DNA of 64,000 bases from Panonychus citri. Taxonomy: Eukaryota > Arthropoda > Arachnida > Trombidiformes > Tetranychidae. The translations under genes were made by a program, and so were the position numbers. The notes under the pieces are model-generated. The model saw only the letters and a list, made by a program, of their open reading frames with translations. It searched no databases and was not told the origin of the DNA. Shown one piece after another: positions 48,107 through 62,700 of this stretch (position 1 is its first letter; each line of letters starts with the position of its first letter). Where the stretch lies: the NCBI RefSeq assembly GCF_014898815.1, contig NW_026515543.1:1550001-1614000 (forward strand), read 5' to 3'.

Positions 48107-51100
48107 ATCTTCTCATGTTATGGTGATCAATTTTCAGGAAAAGGCGTGAAAAACTTTTTTGGAATAGTTTTTCAGGGAAAAAGATGAACCAGCAGGGGAA
48201 ACGAAAAGAACATGAAAAAAATGATGGAAAAAGATGTAATAGTAACAAGGAGAAAGATGAAGATGATAAGGATGATGATGATGATGATGAGCATCTTCAA
48301 GCCACACAATTGGGTGACAAAATGGAAGAACTTGAAAAAGCATCAATTGTGTGAGAGAGAAATGATAATGATGATGAAAGGTTCCAAATTCAGTTGCCAA
48401 AGGATCAACATATTATCATTCATTTCACAAGAAATTTATGATAAAATGTATCTTCTTCTTTATCATCTTTATCTTCCTCATCTTCTCTTTCATCATCATC
48501 ATGTTTCCTTAAGCTCACATTTCATTGTATTGTAATAATATTATCAATAGTTTTGCGTTTTTGTTTATTCAACAATTGAAATTATTTCCATCTCATTGTT
48601 AACATTTGATTATCATCATCATGTTCTTGTTGTTGTTTTAGTTGCATGATCACTGTTGTTATTTTTTGTCTGCTATTCATGATTAAATCATTGAAAATAT
48701 CACCAGAATCATATTTCACTTGATTATCATCATCATTTGATCATCAATCATAAATTGTGAACTTTAAAATTGTTGATTATTAGTTTTAAATATTATACTG
48801 TTTAACTTTACCATAATTATTATATATCTTGATGAAATTTGTTGTTTTCATTATTCACTTACTTGATTGTTTGATTATGTATTGGCATCTTAATTGATCA
48901 CAATTAACAGCTAATTGATTGATTACTTTAATATTAATGTTTGACTTTTGCTCTCTCCTTCAATATTATTTTTCTTAATCATCATTCACCAATTGAAATT
49001 AATTCACTTATACTCAATCAATCATCATGTTCATGAAATTATTATTAATATTACAAAAACAATCAGGAAAAAAAGTTGATAATTATTAGACATTACAATT
49101 AGAAAATGAAACAAATCAATTAAATATCATTGAAAATCAAGGTTAAAAAGATAATCAATTGATTGTGATTAGGTAAGTGTGAAAAGATGATTAGGAAATT
49201 AATCTAAAATGTTAATTTCTAATTCAAATGTTATAATTAATCAATTGAAGTAACTTTTAAGTCTTAATTGAAATGCAAGGTGAACAATTGATACAATTGA
49301 TTACAATTAAGATCATTTAAATTGTAGGTACAATTGAATTAACTGTAACCTTGAGGATCACTTTATATTAGACAATTAAATTAAATTATCAAAGTGATCA
49401 AAACAAAATAATTAAAACTGTAAGAAAGTATAACAAAGTTAATAGTTATAATAAAAAACCACTCAAACCATTTGATTAGTTACAATTAACATGCGACAAT
49501 TAAAAAAAGTTAAACTATTAAATTTGATAACATCATCATCATCAAAGATTGATATTGAAAGAGGAAAAAATTAAATCAATCATAATTGTTACAAATCAAA
49601 GGTAATCAAATCAAGTAAACAATTAAATCTCGAGTTTTCGTTATCAACAATTAACCTTGTCCATAGTGAGGGAAAAAAATCCAGACAATTATCACAATTA
49701 CAATTAGATAATAACAGTTAATGATGATCATCATGATTACCATACAAATCTTATCATCACTGATTTAATAAGTTTGGTAACAATTAACTAATTGTTAACG
49801 GCGATGGTGAGGGAATCAAAATGTAAAAATGATCAAATGTTACTCGCACTTTTAATCAGTTAATTGTTACAATCAATTCAATCAGTTTCTATTGAAGAAA
49901 AGGAAAAAAGTAAATTAGTTAATATTAAATTAGAAGTGAACAAAAAAAAGTAATAATCTAATCAAGAGAAACTAAATTAAAATGATATAATATATGAATT
50001 AGAATTGTATAAAAAGCTAATTAATTATATAAGAAGGTGAAAGATGATGTTAATTATTAAGATTTACCTGTAGTAATTAAGGAAGAGGAGGAAGAAAAAA
50101 CTGATTATCATTAATCATTAAATTCACTGGGGATTGTTAATTGTTTTAAATTCATAGAGATATTTACATGTTAATAGGTAAATCATTGAGACGATGGTTA
50201 ATTTATCTTCAATGGTCAGAGCACCAGAATAATTGTCGATGTTAATTGTTATCAAAATGAATTATTTTCTCACAGATTTACAAGCAAAGGATCAAGTTAA
50301 TTGTCTTTGAGAATCGTAATCAAATTAAAGAGTAGAGAGAGAGAGAGAAACAATGATTAATCTGAATGGTGAAGAACAAGGATTTTCAGGATGGAATTTC
50401 TTTCTATTCGAACAAAAAGAAAAATGAATTAATGGATTTACGATCAATTAGATTTGATTGAGAATTAGGACAGAGAGGGCAAGAGGAGGGCGATGATGAA
50501 GATGACAATATTATGGAAGAAAAGAGGAAGATAAGTGTAAGAAATTCAGTAATAAGACGAAAAAGTAAACATTAGTTTTTTGCTTGTTCCAAATTCTTAG
50601 ATGTGTCTTAATCTTAATCATCTTTTTGCATGAACTTTATCATCTTCCTCTTTCTTTCTGGTTAATGTGTTACTCTCTTTTCATCATAATCTTCTTAACT
50701 CCAACACCAATATCATTTATCATCATCATCCATAGACCAAACGAGAGAGATGAAAAACTAATACTTTCTGTCCATTCACTCTGGTTACTTACTATCATCA
50801 TCTTATCATCATTTTCATCAGTTCATGATCATCAGCAACATTTTATCATCATCATGATTAACTGAGCCTTTCATGTTATTTTGTTTTCCCTGGCAAAGGG
50901 TAATTTAAATAATCACTTTTACTTTCATGATATAATACATATCATGTTCAGTCAATCAGCCACACACAATGATTTGGTTCATTGATTGTCCAGTGTACGT
51001 AGGGTTGGTTAAATTTTGTTTAGTTTCTCGGGTGTGGTTAATCATCATTATCATTAAATTAATCATTCCTCCATATTCATCATTAAATTATCATCAACCC

Positions 51101-53698
51101 TGATTCCTAGTTAGTTTTTTAAACAATCAAAAAGCCTATGGAACTGAGAGAGATTGAAAAATCAATGAGATATTATTGAGTAATTAAGGTAAAAAGGATT
51201 AGATAATAATGGAAATTAGAAACATTAACATTATCGTAATTAAGCCATGTGGTTTAATTGCTATTCTAAGAAAATGGAAAGGAAAGTAAATTAATGAATT
51301 ATCATAATCAAAAAACTGATTAACCTTAAAAATTAAGCAAATATTATTTTCGCTTGGAAAAATTAATTGTTGGTTGATTGTCTAATTTGTTGCCTGTTTG
51401 TTTGCTTCTTGATTATTTTCAATATCCTTGATTGTTTGGGTTGATTGTTGGTTAGAAATTAAGTAAAGAAAAAATTAGAAAGGGTTAATTAAACGGGAAT
51501 TAACTTGTTGCCAAGTGCTGATAAATCATTGACTGTTAACAGTAGTAATTTATGTTTAGTTAATTGTTCCAACATTTTTTTTTAATCATCATTACGATGA
51601 TTATTAAATAGGAAAACAAATATGAGATATTAATTATTATTTAGATTTGATAATATCCTTTTTGTTTGATTGAAATCTATTGAAGGGAAATAATTATCAC
51701 GGTAATTAAGGTTAGTGTTGTTATTATTAGAGTTGACAATTAATTGATTCTATTTAATTTATAAAGTACAAGCGTAACAATTAACTTACCTGTAAATTGA
51801 GTAAATATTATTTCAATGGGAAGAAAATGTGATAATTGTTACAGAAATTGTAGTAAATTGTTTACAATTAATAATTTTGTTACCCATCAGTGTGAAAGTT
51901 AATCAACTTTTGTTTTGTTTTTTCATCACATTGGATGTTGATTAAGATCCTGTAGAAACCAAATTGGATTATAATTAACTTGAAATCGGATCTTGATTTG
52001 GTGAGTTAATTGAACCAAAACAAGGATAGATGATGATCGATATAATCTGTCTTGATTGTTTACCAGAAACTTAAATCAGTGATGATGATGATGATGAACA
52101 AATGAGTTTCTAGATTGGAAGAGATTAGTTGATTAGTAAAGCTTGACCCAGTTGGAATTAAATAGAAAATGAGAAATAATTAATAGAATATAAAATCTGG
52201 AATCAACTGGAATTAGTGACAGTTGTAAATTGATATTCAGAAGAGAGAGAGAGAGATTCAATTCTAAGGTGGGATTTAGATCCTTGAATGTTTTTCATCC
52301 AGAATGAAATATTACCATAAATTCAATATTTTCACATTGAAGAAAATATGATGACAGTGATGATTGGATGGGAAGAGAAAAAGTCGTTCTTAATCCTTGA
52401 ATCAATTCGGAATTGTAACCATAATAAACCAGAAGAAAATCAATAACACCGAGTGTATCGGACGTTACATTTTCCTTTTTTTCGCCTTCACCTTCACCTT
52501 CATCTTTTTCTTATTTTATTCTCCATCATTGTGACTGTTGCTTCTGTTGAATAATATGATGATGGAAATGATACCAAGCCCATTTTTTAGTAACTTTCTC
52601 TTCTCTCCGAATTTTTCCTCATCAAATAAGTTCTGTGTTTAAGATAAACCTTTTCGTTTCAAGAATATTGTATCCGATTTCCTGTAACCTGTTCCTCTTC
52701 ATCTTGTCTTACTTTTTTTTTCCTCTTCATGGTCTTTTCTTTTCTTCAGTCTTGGCCTCTTTTCTTTCATGGTGGTGTTGATATTATTAGTTTGGTCTCT
52801 TCCATCATCATGAAGTCGTTGTTTCTTTCCTTCTTTTTTGTCTCCTAATTTTTTTTACCTGAACTCCCTTGAACTGATAACCATTTACCTCCATTTCCAT
52901 ACTACCCTGGCCGAGATGATCCTTCATTTCACCAGCCTCTCCTTGAGTAAATTTATGTTCTCCATCCTTTTTTTTATCAACGAATTAGGAAAACATTTTA
53001 ACCTAAAAGGTGAGTGAGAGAGATTCAAGTTCCAGTTTATATTAGATACAATAGAATACATTGAATAGAAAGTGAGAAAAAAATTTCATTATCATCATCA
53101 TCATCTCTTCACCATCGACATCATTTTCTCAATCAGATGAAAGAGAGAAGGCAAAGATGAGCAAGAAGATAAAGGGGAGAAGAAGGTGTGGTGAACAGCA
53201 AGATACATGGTGATTAATGTAATGTTAGAGTAAAAAGAGAACATGAAAAAAAGGGTTACCCAATGGAGAGCCAAAGTGTTTGATTGATTCTGTTTGGTCA
53301 ATGGGAGAAAATGAGAAATAATTAATTGTACTCAGATAATTACAACTCAGTGTGACTGTAACAACAAATTAGTGAGCGGTTTTCCATTAGAAGACAAGCA
53401 AAAAGAATATAAAATTATTAATTGAAAGAACGGTGAATAAAAAAAATAGAAACAATTAACGATCGTAATTCAATAAATGAGAAAAACTTAATGACAGAAC
53501 CATCAGAATTTTAAACGAGATCGAAATGGAATCGAAAAGTTTTCTTTTCGTTTTCTAATTAAAACAAAAAGATGATAATTTATTTTGATTGCGAATTAAA
53601 TCATGATGGTTATTGTTTTTCTTTTATTTCTCTCTCTCAATTATCATGTGTCTCTCCTCATTCACAAGGTATAATTGATTATCTTCGGTTATATTGTT

Positions 53699-53704
<6 letters not shown>

Positions 53705-53734
<30 letters not shown>
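53705..53734. repeat. (CT)n microsatellite
   Basis: About 15 CT units. Confidence 0.95.
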
Positions 53735-53737
<3 letters not shown>

Positions 53738-55127
53738 TATTTAGGTTATCAAATTGATGATAATCGTTTTTGGAAGTTGCGAACAGGAATTATTTTAATT
53801 TTCCATAGTGTTTAATTGCCTGATTGCCTGATCGAAATCGTTGATGGAATCATGTTTATCGTCAATAGCTGAATAGTAAATTCTACCGATAAAGACATGA
53901 TACCCAAAAGAATATTTCTAGATAGATTATGGATATTATGGTATTGGAAGAAAGAAAAAAGGTGATTCAGATGATGATGGTTCCTCTCTCTCTCTCTCTC
54001 TTTGGCTTTTATTTTTAATATCGATGGACAATTGGATATTCACCTCATGTATGTATTAATATTATTATCATAGCATCAAACTATTTATAAATATCATCAT
54101 TCGGGGAAATTGGATAATCATCATTTCTCATCTCTATCAAGTCATCATCATTGTTTGGGTTTTCTCTGTGTGTTTGGTAAATGATTGGAAGCCACATCTA
54201 ACTTGTTAATTTCTTCATCTCGTTTTTGCCTCTCTCTCTCTCTCAACCTATTACCTCCCTCCTCTACCCACTACAGTTAAACAGCATGAAGAAAAAGCCT
54301 GGATGATGATGACTATTACATGATGGCGAAGATGAAAATGTAATTGCTGGTCAGAAACATCATTTTCATAATCATCTTTAGTACAATGATAGGTAACAAC
54401 ATTCAAAAATTTGTTCTCTCTCAGTCAATTTCATTTATTTCATCTTTTCTCTCTCTCTCTCTCTCCAAGTAATCTTTTCACCTTTAACTAAATCTCCCAA
54501 TATCATCATCATCATTTCTCCCACTTTTTTCATCTCTCTCAGTCAGTGTTTTCTTCACAACATCATTCATTTACCTTTATTTCACTGTCTCTTTCTCTCT
54601 CATTTCATCTCATTTCATCTTCTTTCTCCCCTGTCTCTCTGTCTCACCATCAACCTTCAAAACTCATTCTCCTTTAGCTCTCCCCTCTTTTTATTCATCC
54701 ATTCATCTTTCCTTTATTCTGATTTGAATGAGCCAACAAAAAACGATTCTTGTTAAGTCCCGAGAAAAAAACCTTATATGAAAGTCTAATAGGAGAATAG
54801 CCTGAAGCATTTACTCAAAATTACTTTTTCTTGTAATTTTCTGTCTTCTTTTTTTTCATCTCATCTTTTTCCTCCTTCTCTTACTCCCTCATTCTTTATA
54901 AATATACTTATTTCATTCATTTCTTTTCTTTCCTTCAGATTATTAGATGATGCACTTAAGTAGTCCTGATTTTCGGATAACTGTGGACCTTCTTATTCTC
55001 TCTCAATCTTCCGTTGCAATTCTGGCTTCTTCAATTCTGTGAATCTCCTTCTCCCATCCAACATCACTTGGATAAATGTCTTCTGAAGTTTAGAGAAGGA
55101 AAAAGCCACTAAAATTAAGTGGTTACA

Positions 55128-55130
<3 letters not shown>

Positions 55131-55159
<29 letters not shown>
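55131..55159. repeat. (GA)n microsatellite
   Basis: About 14 AG units. Confidence 0.95.
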
Positions 55160-55161
<2 letters not shown>

Positions 55162-56404
55162 ACGTTACAGAATTTTTTCTGTAACAAATTCTATTCTTAA
55201 ATGAGGAGACAATCAATAGAAATTGTTTTAACATTGAAAGAGAAAAGGAAAATGTAAAAAGTTAAAACAAGTCAACATTTGCCCCACTCATCAAACAGGA
55301 AACATCATCTTCCTTTTAACTTTTATCCTTCATCTCTCTCTATGACTTTTCTTACTTTCTTTTTCCTTGATAACACACATAAAATACCGATAACCTATTC
55401 AAGATCATCTCTTCATCACCTAAAGAAAAATACAAAAGGAAGTCAATGATGATGGAGAGTAGAGAGAAACAAGATCAACAACAAGGAAGTGAAATCAAGT
55501 GCAAAGGAACATCTGAAAGAGTCGAAGGGAAAAAAAGAAGGCGAGATGAAAATGATAATAGTGATTTAAAATAATAGAAATTATGGTGAAAACTAAGAAT
55601 AGGAAGACTAAGGTGGCAAAGAAATTGAAACTTTCAAGTATTCCAAAGATGACTTGGAAATTGTGGAGAGGCAGATAATCTAGATGATGAAGATATAAAG
55701 AAATTGATGCAACATGAAGAGTAAACATTGAAAGGACAAGAGAGAAAGAGAGAGAGATTCAAAAGTAGAATACAAAGAAAAAGAGAAAGAGAGAGAGAGA
55801 GAGACAACCATAGGATAAAGAAAGAGAGATCGCTGATGAAAAGAAATGGAAACTGGTGATGAGGATGGAGATGAAGATAAAGACAGAAAAAGAGAAATTC
55901 GGAAAATAATAAGCCCGGAGTGTGTTAGGTTAGTGTGAGTTCAATGTAGAGAAAAAAAAGAAGGAAAAAAGTAAAGTGAAAAAGAACTAGTTCGACCAAG
56001 AGGACTGATGATGATGATGAAAAGAGGAAGAGAGTGAGAGAGTGAGAGAAAAAAAGAGAGGAGGAAGATGAGAGGAAAACCCTAGGAGATGATGATGTAG
56101 AGAGAAAGAAGAGAGTGGAAAGAAAATGATCAAATGAATAACATTTTTTTCATCGAAACCCACTACCCATTCAACCTCCTTCTCTTTACTCACATTTCTC
56201 ATCTCTCCCATAATTTTCTCCCTTTTTCATCTTCATCCTTCTCATCCTCATCTTTCCGAGGGGGTGAGAGATGATGGAGGGCTTTAAGAGTAAGAGAAAT
56301 AGCAAAGAGAAGGAGAGAAAGAGAAAGTGAAGATGAAGATGATAGACAGATCAAGTTATGCAAAAGTGTCGTTAACAAAGATGAAGATAAAGATGATAAA
56401 AGCA

Positions 56405-56432
56405 AGAGAGAGAGAGAGAGAGAGAGAGAGAG
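56405..56432. repeat. (GA)n microsatellite
   Basis: About 14 GA units. Confidence 0.95.
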
Positions 56433-57798
56433 CATCAACAGTAAATGATGAAAATAGTAAAAGGATTTACCCGAATAATAATAATACAAACAGACAATCA
56501 GATAGACAGACATGAAAATGATGTATTATTATTATTGGTGGATCATTCAAACAATCATCTTCATCTCCATCTTCAAATATTCATCATCATCACCATCACC
56601 ACCCTCATCATTCAAGAAGACAAAGAAAGAAAGAAAATCCTCTCTAATTGAAAAGAATCAGAAAAAAAGAAACTATTACAATAATCTACATCCACCTTAA
56701 CCAAATCTCAACACCTTAATTATTTTCTCTCCACATTCAAACTCTATGTTGATAGATAACTGTGAGTCTCTCACTCTAATCAAACAACATCATTATACTG
56801 CTCCCTTATCTCATTATTATCTTCATCTTCTTCATCGTCATCATCATCATCTTCTTCTTCTTCCTTCCTTCTCTCACTCTACATCTTCAATTTCCTTTTT
56901 GTAGCTTTGGCAATTGAAATTGATGAAAGAAAAAAAGAAAGAGATGAAAAGTAATGAAAATCTGTAAACAAATGAGTGACATAGAATCTTCATCTTCTAA
57001 TCTAACTCCTCATTAGTGTAATTGTAATGTTGATGATGAAGATAATCATGTATCATTAAAGCAATTAGCTAGAGTAATAACCATGATATTAGTTGAAGAT
57101 GAAAATCACCTAAGTTCTTTGTCTTTCTGTAAAAGTTTTTCTAATTTGTATTGGATTCACAATTTTACAACTATAACTATTATCATTTGAAATGATAATC
57201 GTATTCAAATTGTTACAATCAACTCTCGATATTTGCAATTAACAAAAAAAAATCGTAAAATGTTATATATCTTAAGGCCACTTGAAGGCCACAAGAGGTA
57301 ATCATTTTGATCCTGTTGAAGCTTCCGAACATGAAACTCTCACGATTTTCTTATGAAAATTATCCAATTTACTTTCACCTTATCATCATCATCATCTTCA
57401 TTATCATCTCCATCCTCATCTTTATATCTTCTTCCTGATCTTCATCTTCATCTCCATCATAAACAAAAACAAGAAAATCTTATTCACTTTACAATCGTGA
57501 CTAAAATTTAACTCCGATTACAACATGATACCTTTTTTTTATCTTCTTCACCAATAATCCTGAATATCACCTTAAATGTTTATTCAATTTCTTAATCCAT
57601 TAATCAAATATTTAGAAATTAACTTGATATTAGAACAGAAACTTTTTCTTTTCGAAAACTTTTCTATTTAAATGAATTACCATTGGTAATAAGATGATGG
57701 ATCGACATTTTTTAATTTCTTTCTTAAATCAATGTTCTCATTTTCTCCTCATTAATTAAAATCCTCTTTCCCAATCAATTATTATTTTCTTCTTTAAG

Positions 57799-57968
57799 GT
57801 TAATGGTCAGTTTAATGTTATTGTTTTCGATGGTCAATTAATGTCCAGTGAAAGTACAGAAAAACAAGAAGGTAATAAATTTCAAGTATCTCAAGGCTTA
57901 GTTGATATAAATGGAGCAAAGTAAATAATATCTTGGTCATTGGTTTGGGTCACAAATTATATTACAAG
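57799..57968 (+). other. Candidate exon of an unrecognised transcript
   Basis: The segment sits between TTCTTCTTTAAG (acceptor-like, ending 57798) and GTAAGA (donor-like, from 57969). One frame is open from the acceptor to a TAA at 57922-57924: VNGQFNVIVFDGQL followed by MSSESTEKQEGNKFQV and QGLVDINGAK. An ATG at 57841 gives a 27-residue ORF. Composition is more complex than in the flanks. A second internal GTAATA could also act as donor. No homology recognised; it may be a noncoding exon. Confidence 0.25.
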
Positions 57969-58177
57969 GTAAGAGATTTTTTTTTCTTATGTATTAACTG
58001 ATTTACTATTGATGATGATGATGATGATGATTAAGATATTTGTCAAGGTAAATAATTCATATATCATTTGAGACACTCGGAGATATGTTTAATTTACTGT
58101 TGTCTTTGTGGCTTATCAAGTTCATCATATTCAATGTTTGTTTGTTTATATGATTTACTTTGTATTTAATATTGTTT

Positions 58178-58199
58178 TTTTTGTCTCTCTCAGGTAAAT
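58178..58199 (+). other. Splice-like site TCTCTCTCAG|GTAAAT
   Basis: A pyrimidine tract and CAG (ending 58193) are joined directly to a donor-like GTAAAT. This is either the start of an exon containing the 58200-58394 ORF (MPQGGPVMFTCLSSL...) or a recursive splice (ratchet) site within a long intron. Confidence 0.3.
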
Positions 58200-58394
58200 A
58201 TGCCTCAAGGTGGACCTGTGATGTTTACCTGTTTATCATCGTTACCTGAGTATATAAATCAGTCCATTGATGTCAACAGCAATCAAAAAGGTAAAGTAAA
58301 ACTTTGCCATTTATGCAAAAACCAAATGACTCTGAAAATTGAGTTGATATTCAAACACCTAAGTATTAATATCAATACTTTTCCAATGGACTGA

Positions 58395-60779
58395 CCTTAA
58401 TTGCTTCATGATTAGTTGATTTAATTTGATTACGGGTTTAATTTTCCCTTTTATCTTGACCATATTAGATTTTCTGATTGTCATCAAGTGTACATTTAAA
58501 CTTTAACCTCTTCAATATGACAAAATCATCACTAACTAACCAATAGAAACAATTAATTTGTCTAGATTGTTGCTAATTGGATCCATACAATTAATTGTTG
58601 ACTTATTTACTGATTATAATAACAATTAAAGTTAACCATTTAACCTTAATCTACATCTTGATTGAGTGTTTTATTTCAATTATTAAATAGTTATAATTGA
58701 TTCATTGATAATAATCAAGATGATGATGATTATAATTATCATCTTGATGATGATTGTCACTATTTAATCATTGGGAAGGACATTAGATTGTATTTTTCTT
58801 CAACGTATTAATATATTAGTTAACAACAATTTCCTGATAATAATGATAAATAAATTCAATCTAAATTGATTAACAGTTTCCTGTCTTGTCATTAGTTAAT
58901 TGTATCAGGAAAAAAAAACAAATTGTTCCTCTTTGTTTATCATCATTTCATTTGATTGTTGTTAAAGGTTAGTAAACATGATTCCTTAATGATTATCAAT
59001 TATATGAAATCAGAATCACACCTTAATTTTTGACGATTTAGCTTCTTATTGATTATTAATCAAGATCATCATTAAATCAACAGAAATTAAATTATCTGTT
59101 AATTTAGTTGAGTAAATAGTGTTAAAAGGACTTTGATTTAAGTTTGTTTTTTTTTCACCACAATTTCTTGATTTTTTTAATTGAATTTCAATCTTTTATA
59201 ACTTGTTTTAATTTCTTTTAATCATTTGAGCAATAATTAATACTCTTAATTGAATTAACCCGCTAATTATCATGACGATTGTGATGATTATTTTCACTTT
59301 ACCCGAATTAAATTGCTCTAAGGTAAATTAAACAGTTTTTCTTTGCCCAATTTAACTTTTAATTTGATTTAGTTAACTAATTATCTTCTTGTGATCTTAT
59401 CTGTCAGTTATTATTTCATTAAATACTTCAATTGATTAACAATTCATTGGACTACCAACATTCATTGATTTGAGACATAATTAGCTAATTGTATTATGAT
59501 CTATGCTGAGGTCAGAGCAATTTAATTTACAATCAATATAATACCTGACTGATTAACGGTTTTGATGATGATGATCAATAATAATCAATTGAATTTAAGT
59601 TGATGAATGGTAATGAATTTAAATTGATGAGTTGACTATTAAATCAATAATTTTAATTGTCTCATTAGTTTATGGACTACTTTCACTTTCTTTACACTAT
59701 TAACTTAATTTTCATGATTAAATTAAATTGTGATTCTGATTGTTGATCGTTGGTAAAACTTTTAAATTGTTAACTATGAAAAATTTACCTCAATGTTTGT
59801 TGGGTTTATAACAATTTATTTAACTAAACAAAGTGAGAAAGTTAATCAAATCAAATTGTTGTTTATTTCTGTTGCTCTGAATTAAATTGTTCAACATATT
59901 AATCAACAGACTAAACAATCAACTTAATCACGTAGCATGTAATCATTATGTCCTGTTAGCTGATTTAATTTAATCTAAATCAATCAAATACTAATCACAA
60001 GGTACCAGACAACAATTGAAAGTTGGATAAATTTTCATTGTTTAATTGTTAATCAAATTCATGATTAAAGAGTTAATTGTAATGAAAAATTTTCGTACCA
60101 AATTTGATTGATTAATAATAATTTTAATTCCTTCTCATGAGAAACAACATTTAAAACCTTAAATTGTTCATTTAATTTCAACAATTAACATTTCTCTCAA
60201 TGATTGGTTCTCATTGTAAATTCAAAACCTCCAACTACTTATGTTTTTATTAACAATTAACCAATTTTTAATTATTAAATCAATTTACTTTAATCACGAT
60301 TATTATTGATTAACAGTTAATCTTAAATCGTTGAAACTATTAAATTGTTACCAACTAACCCAAATTACTAATACAATTAACCAATGGAGAGCAACAAAAA
60401 GAAATCACTTATTCATATATTTTGTTTATCTATCAACAGATCAGCTGATTAAAAGTGGAATTGAACAATTAACATGAAAACGATTAACAAACGTATACAG
60501 ATAATATATTGATAATGATAATGATTCTGGTTAAACCATTAGGAAACGGAAGTTAATCAATTAGGATTGAAAAGATAATTATGAATCTAACAATCTCTCA
60601 AATCTGAAATGATGATGAATGGAAACCAACAAGGAACCAGAAGATAATGATGATAAAAATGATGAGGATAAATATGATGAAGAGAATGAGAATTAAGTGA
60701 ATTGTGAAAGAATCAAGTTTTTGATTTATAAATTGCTTCTAGGCAAGAATATAATCTTACTTGCTCCATCATAATAATC

Positions 60780-60824
<45 letters not shown>

Positions 60825-62506
60825 ATCTTTGTAAAAAAGTTCTGATCCTACTTTTGACATCATCATCCTCATCCTCATCTTTATCTTCATCTTCATCCGC
60901 ATCTTCCCTTCACATCAATCTCAATTAGGAATAATTTTTTACAGAAAGTAATTGGAAACAATAAGAAAAGTGAATCGAAAAACTTTTTCTAAGTTAATTC
61001 ATCTTCCAATTCACTTTTTTCACCATGATAATATTACCATGAATTTGTAGGTAACCCTCCTCAATATTTGATTGCTCATGATAATTTATTAATCACTTGT
61101 TAAATTGTTCACTCAAAAATGTGTAATCATTTATATATATTAATACAATTTGATAATTTTATCATTGATCATAAATTATATTAATAACAATCCTACTTAT
61201 CAACAATTAACTTTGAGATAATTTTTCTTAGGCGTTAAATCAACGATGATGGTGGCCAGTTAATTATCATAATTTAAGTTAATTGTTTCAATTTCATTGG
61301 TGGCACTTCAATTTATTAGCCATCCATTTAACACTATCAATATAATTATCAATTTTAATTACTCACTTATTTTATACTAGTACATGTATCAGCTAAGTGT
61401 AATTTAATTTAACCTTTAATTGTTTTTAAGCCCAATCAACAATTAACTTAATCACCAACGCATCTATTTTTTTTCATCACTGATTGAAAATATTTAAATT
61501 GTGTGACATATGAATGTATTGTTTTTAATTGTAATCAATCATAATCATCCTTGAAATTGATATAATACTACAATCAATTAATTGTTATTCAAAATAACAA
61601 AGACCTTGATATTTGAATTATGATGATAATTAAATATCTTGGTTGATTTAATAACAATAACAGTTACTTTTAGTTTATATTTTGATTCTGTAATTGTTAC
61701 AATCAATGATCACTATTATTAATTATGATTAACCGATTTTTTTTTCTTAATTGTGATAATAAATAATAATTACAATGATTAATAACCTTATACCTCTTCC
61801 TGTTAATTGTTAGTAGGTCAAATGTAAGGTGTATGTTAATATATACAGTTAATGATTGTTATTACGTTAATTTAATTAGTTACAGTTACACCAATGATGA
61901 TTCAAGGTTTTCATCATGAGATCTGAGTATTGAATGAACTTTTTATTTTATCTTCATGAGTAAAAGTGAAATGGTTTGTCATTATTAATTCTTGATGTAT
62001 GATAATTAACAGGATGGTGATGATTATATCGTGGTGATGAACATTTAATTGAAACAATAAGATGATGATGATGATGATGATGAGAATCAAGATGAAGATG
62101 AGAAAGTTTTTCATCCATTAAAAAAAAGTTTTATTTTTCCACTACGATATCAGATTTGAATTCTAAATTCATTGTTATCATGACAATGTTATTATTACAT
62201 TGTGCTTGATAATTTAATGGATAAGTTACTCATCTTTTATCATCCCATCAGAATTGAAGATGAAAAGAAATGGAATTGAAGTTAAGATGATGAAGGAAGA
62301 CAAAAGAGAGAGAGAGAGAGAATTGAAAAAAATTCTTAGAATAAGATGATGGGATGAAATGAACCGTTTCTGTTTCTTTTCTCATTCCTTCCAGCATCTT
62401 CATCTTCATCTTCATTCATCATCATATTGTTTATATTGTAATGAGTATAAACATCAACTGATGATGTAAAAAAATCTTGACAATGTCAATATTTTACTTT
62501 ATCACT
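58395..62506. other. Gene-free AT-rich region
   Basis: No gene recognised. Dense TTAATTGT-type words are present, and a (CT)n run covers about 60783-60820, with CATCTTCATC-type runs after it. The ORF at 61914-62114 (-) is I/L/H-rich and rejected. Confidence 0.45.
60783..60820. repeat. (CT)n microsatellite
   Basis: About 19 CT units. Confidence 0.95.
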
Positions 62507-62700
62507 TTTCCCTCTTTACAGGTAAATAGTATACGGTGGAGATGATTAAAGCTCTTAGGGTGGTAAAAGGCTGGAAATGATGTTAATCCTTGGGTGTGGT
62601 CATTGCCTTAGTGTACATATTTTGATACTTTGTTTCTGTTTGATTTAATCTCTGTGCTCATCTCACGTTTTTTTTGCGCAGACTGAAGCAACAATTAGTC
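62507..62700 (+). other. Splice-like site CCTCTTTACAG|GTAAAT and following segment
   Basis: A second acceptor-donor juxtaposition at 62521/62522, like the one at 58193/58194. The next 100 bases are less AT-rich than the flanks but have stop codons in all forward frames. A further acceptor-like TTTTTTTTGCGCAG ends near 62680. Consistent with a noncoding exon or a recursive splice site, not with a coding exon. Confidence 0.25.

Larger units (their letters stand above)
46414..57798. other. Gene-poor, microsatellite-rich region
   Basis: About 11.4 kb without a recognisable gene. It holds CT/GA microsatellites at 46585-46626, 53705-53734, 55131-55159 and 56405-56432, and (ATG)n at 48076-48105. 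Long purine- or pyrimidine-biased stretches run from 52.4 to 57 kb. The ORFs on both strands (for example 48024-48535, 50584-50865, 55987-56700) are built from S/L/H/R/E repeats and are rejected. 49-52 kb is ordinary AT-rich DNA. It could be one or more large introns of genes whose exons lie outside the window. Confidence 0.45.

Noticed and set aside
55987..56700. Cluster of small ORFs on both strands
   Set aside because: Translations of GA/CT and CAT repeats, with Arg-Glu or Ser-Leu strings.
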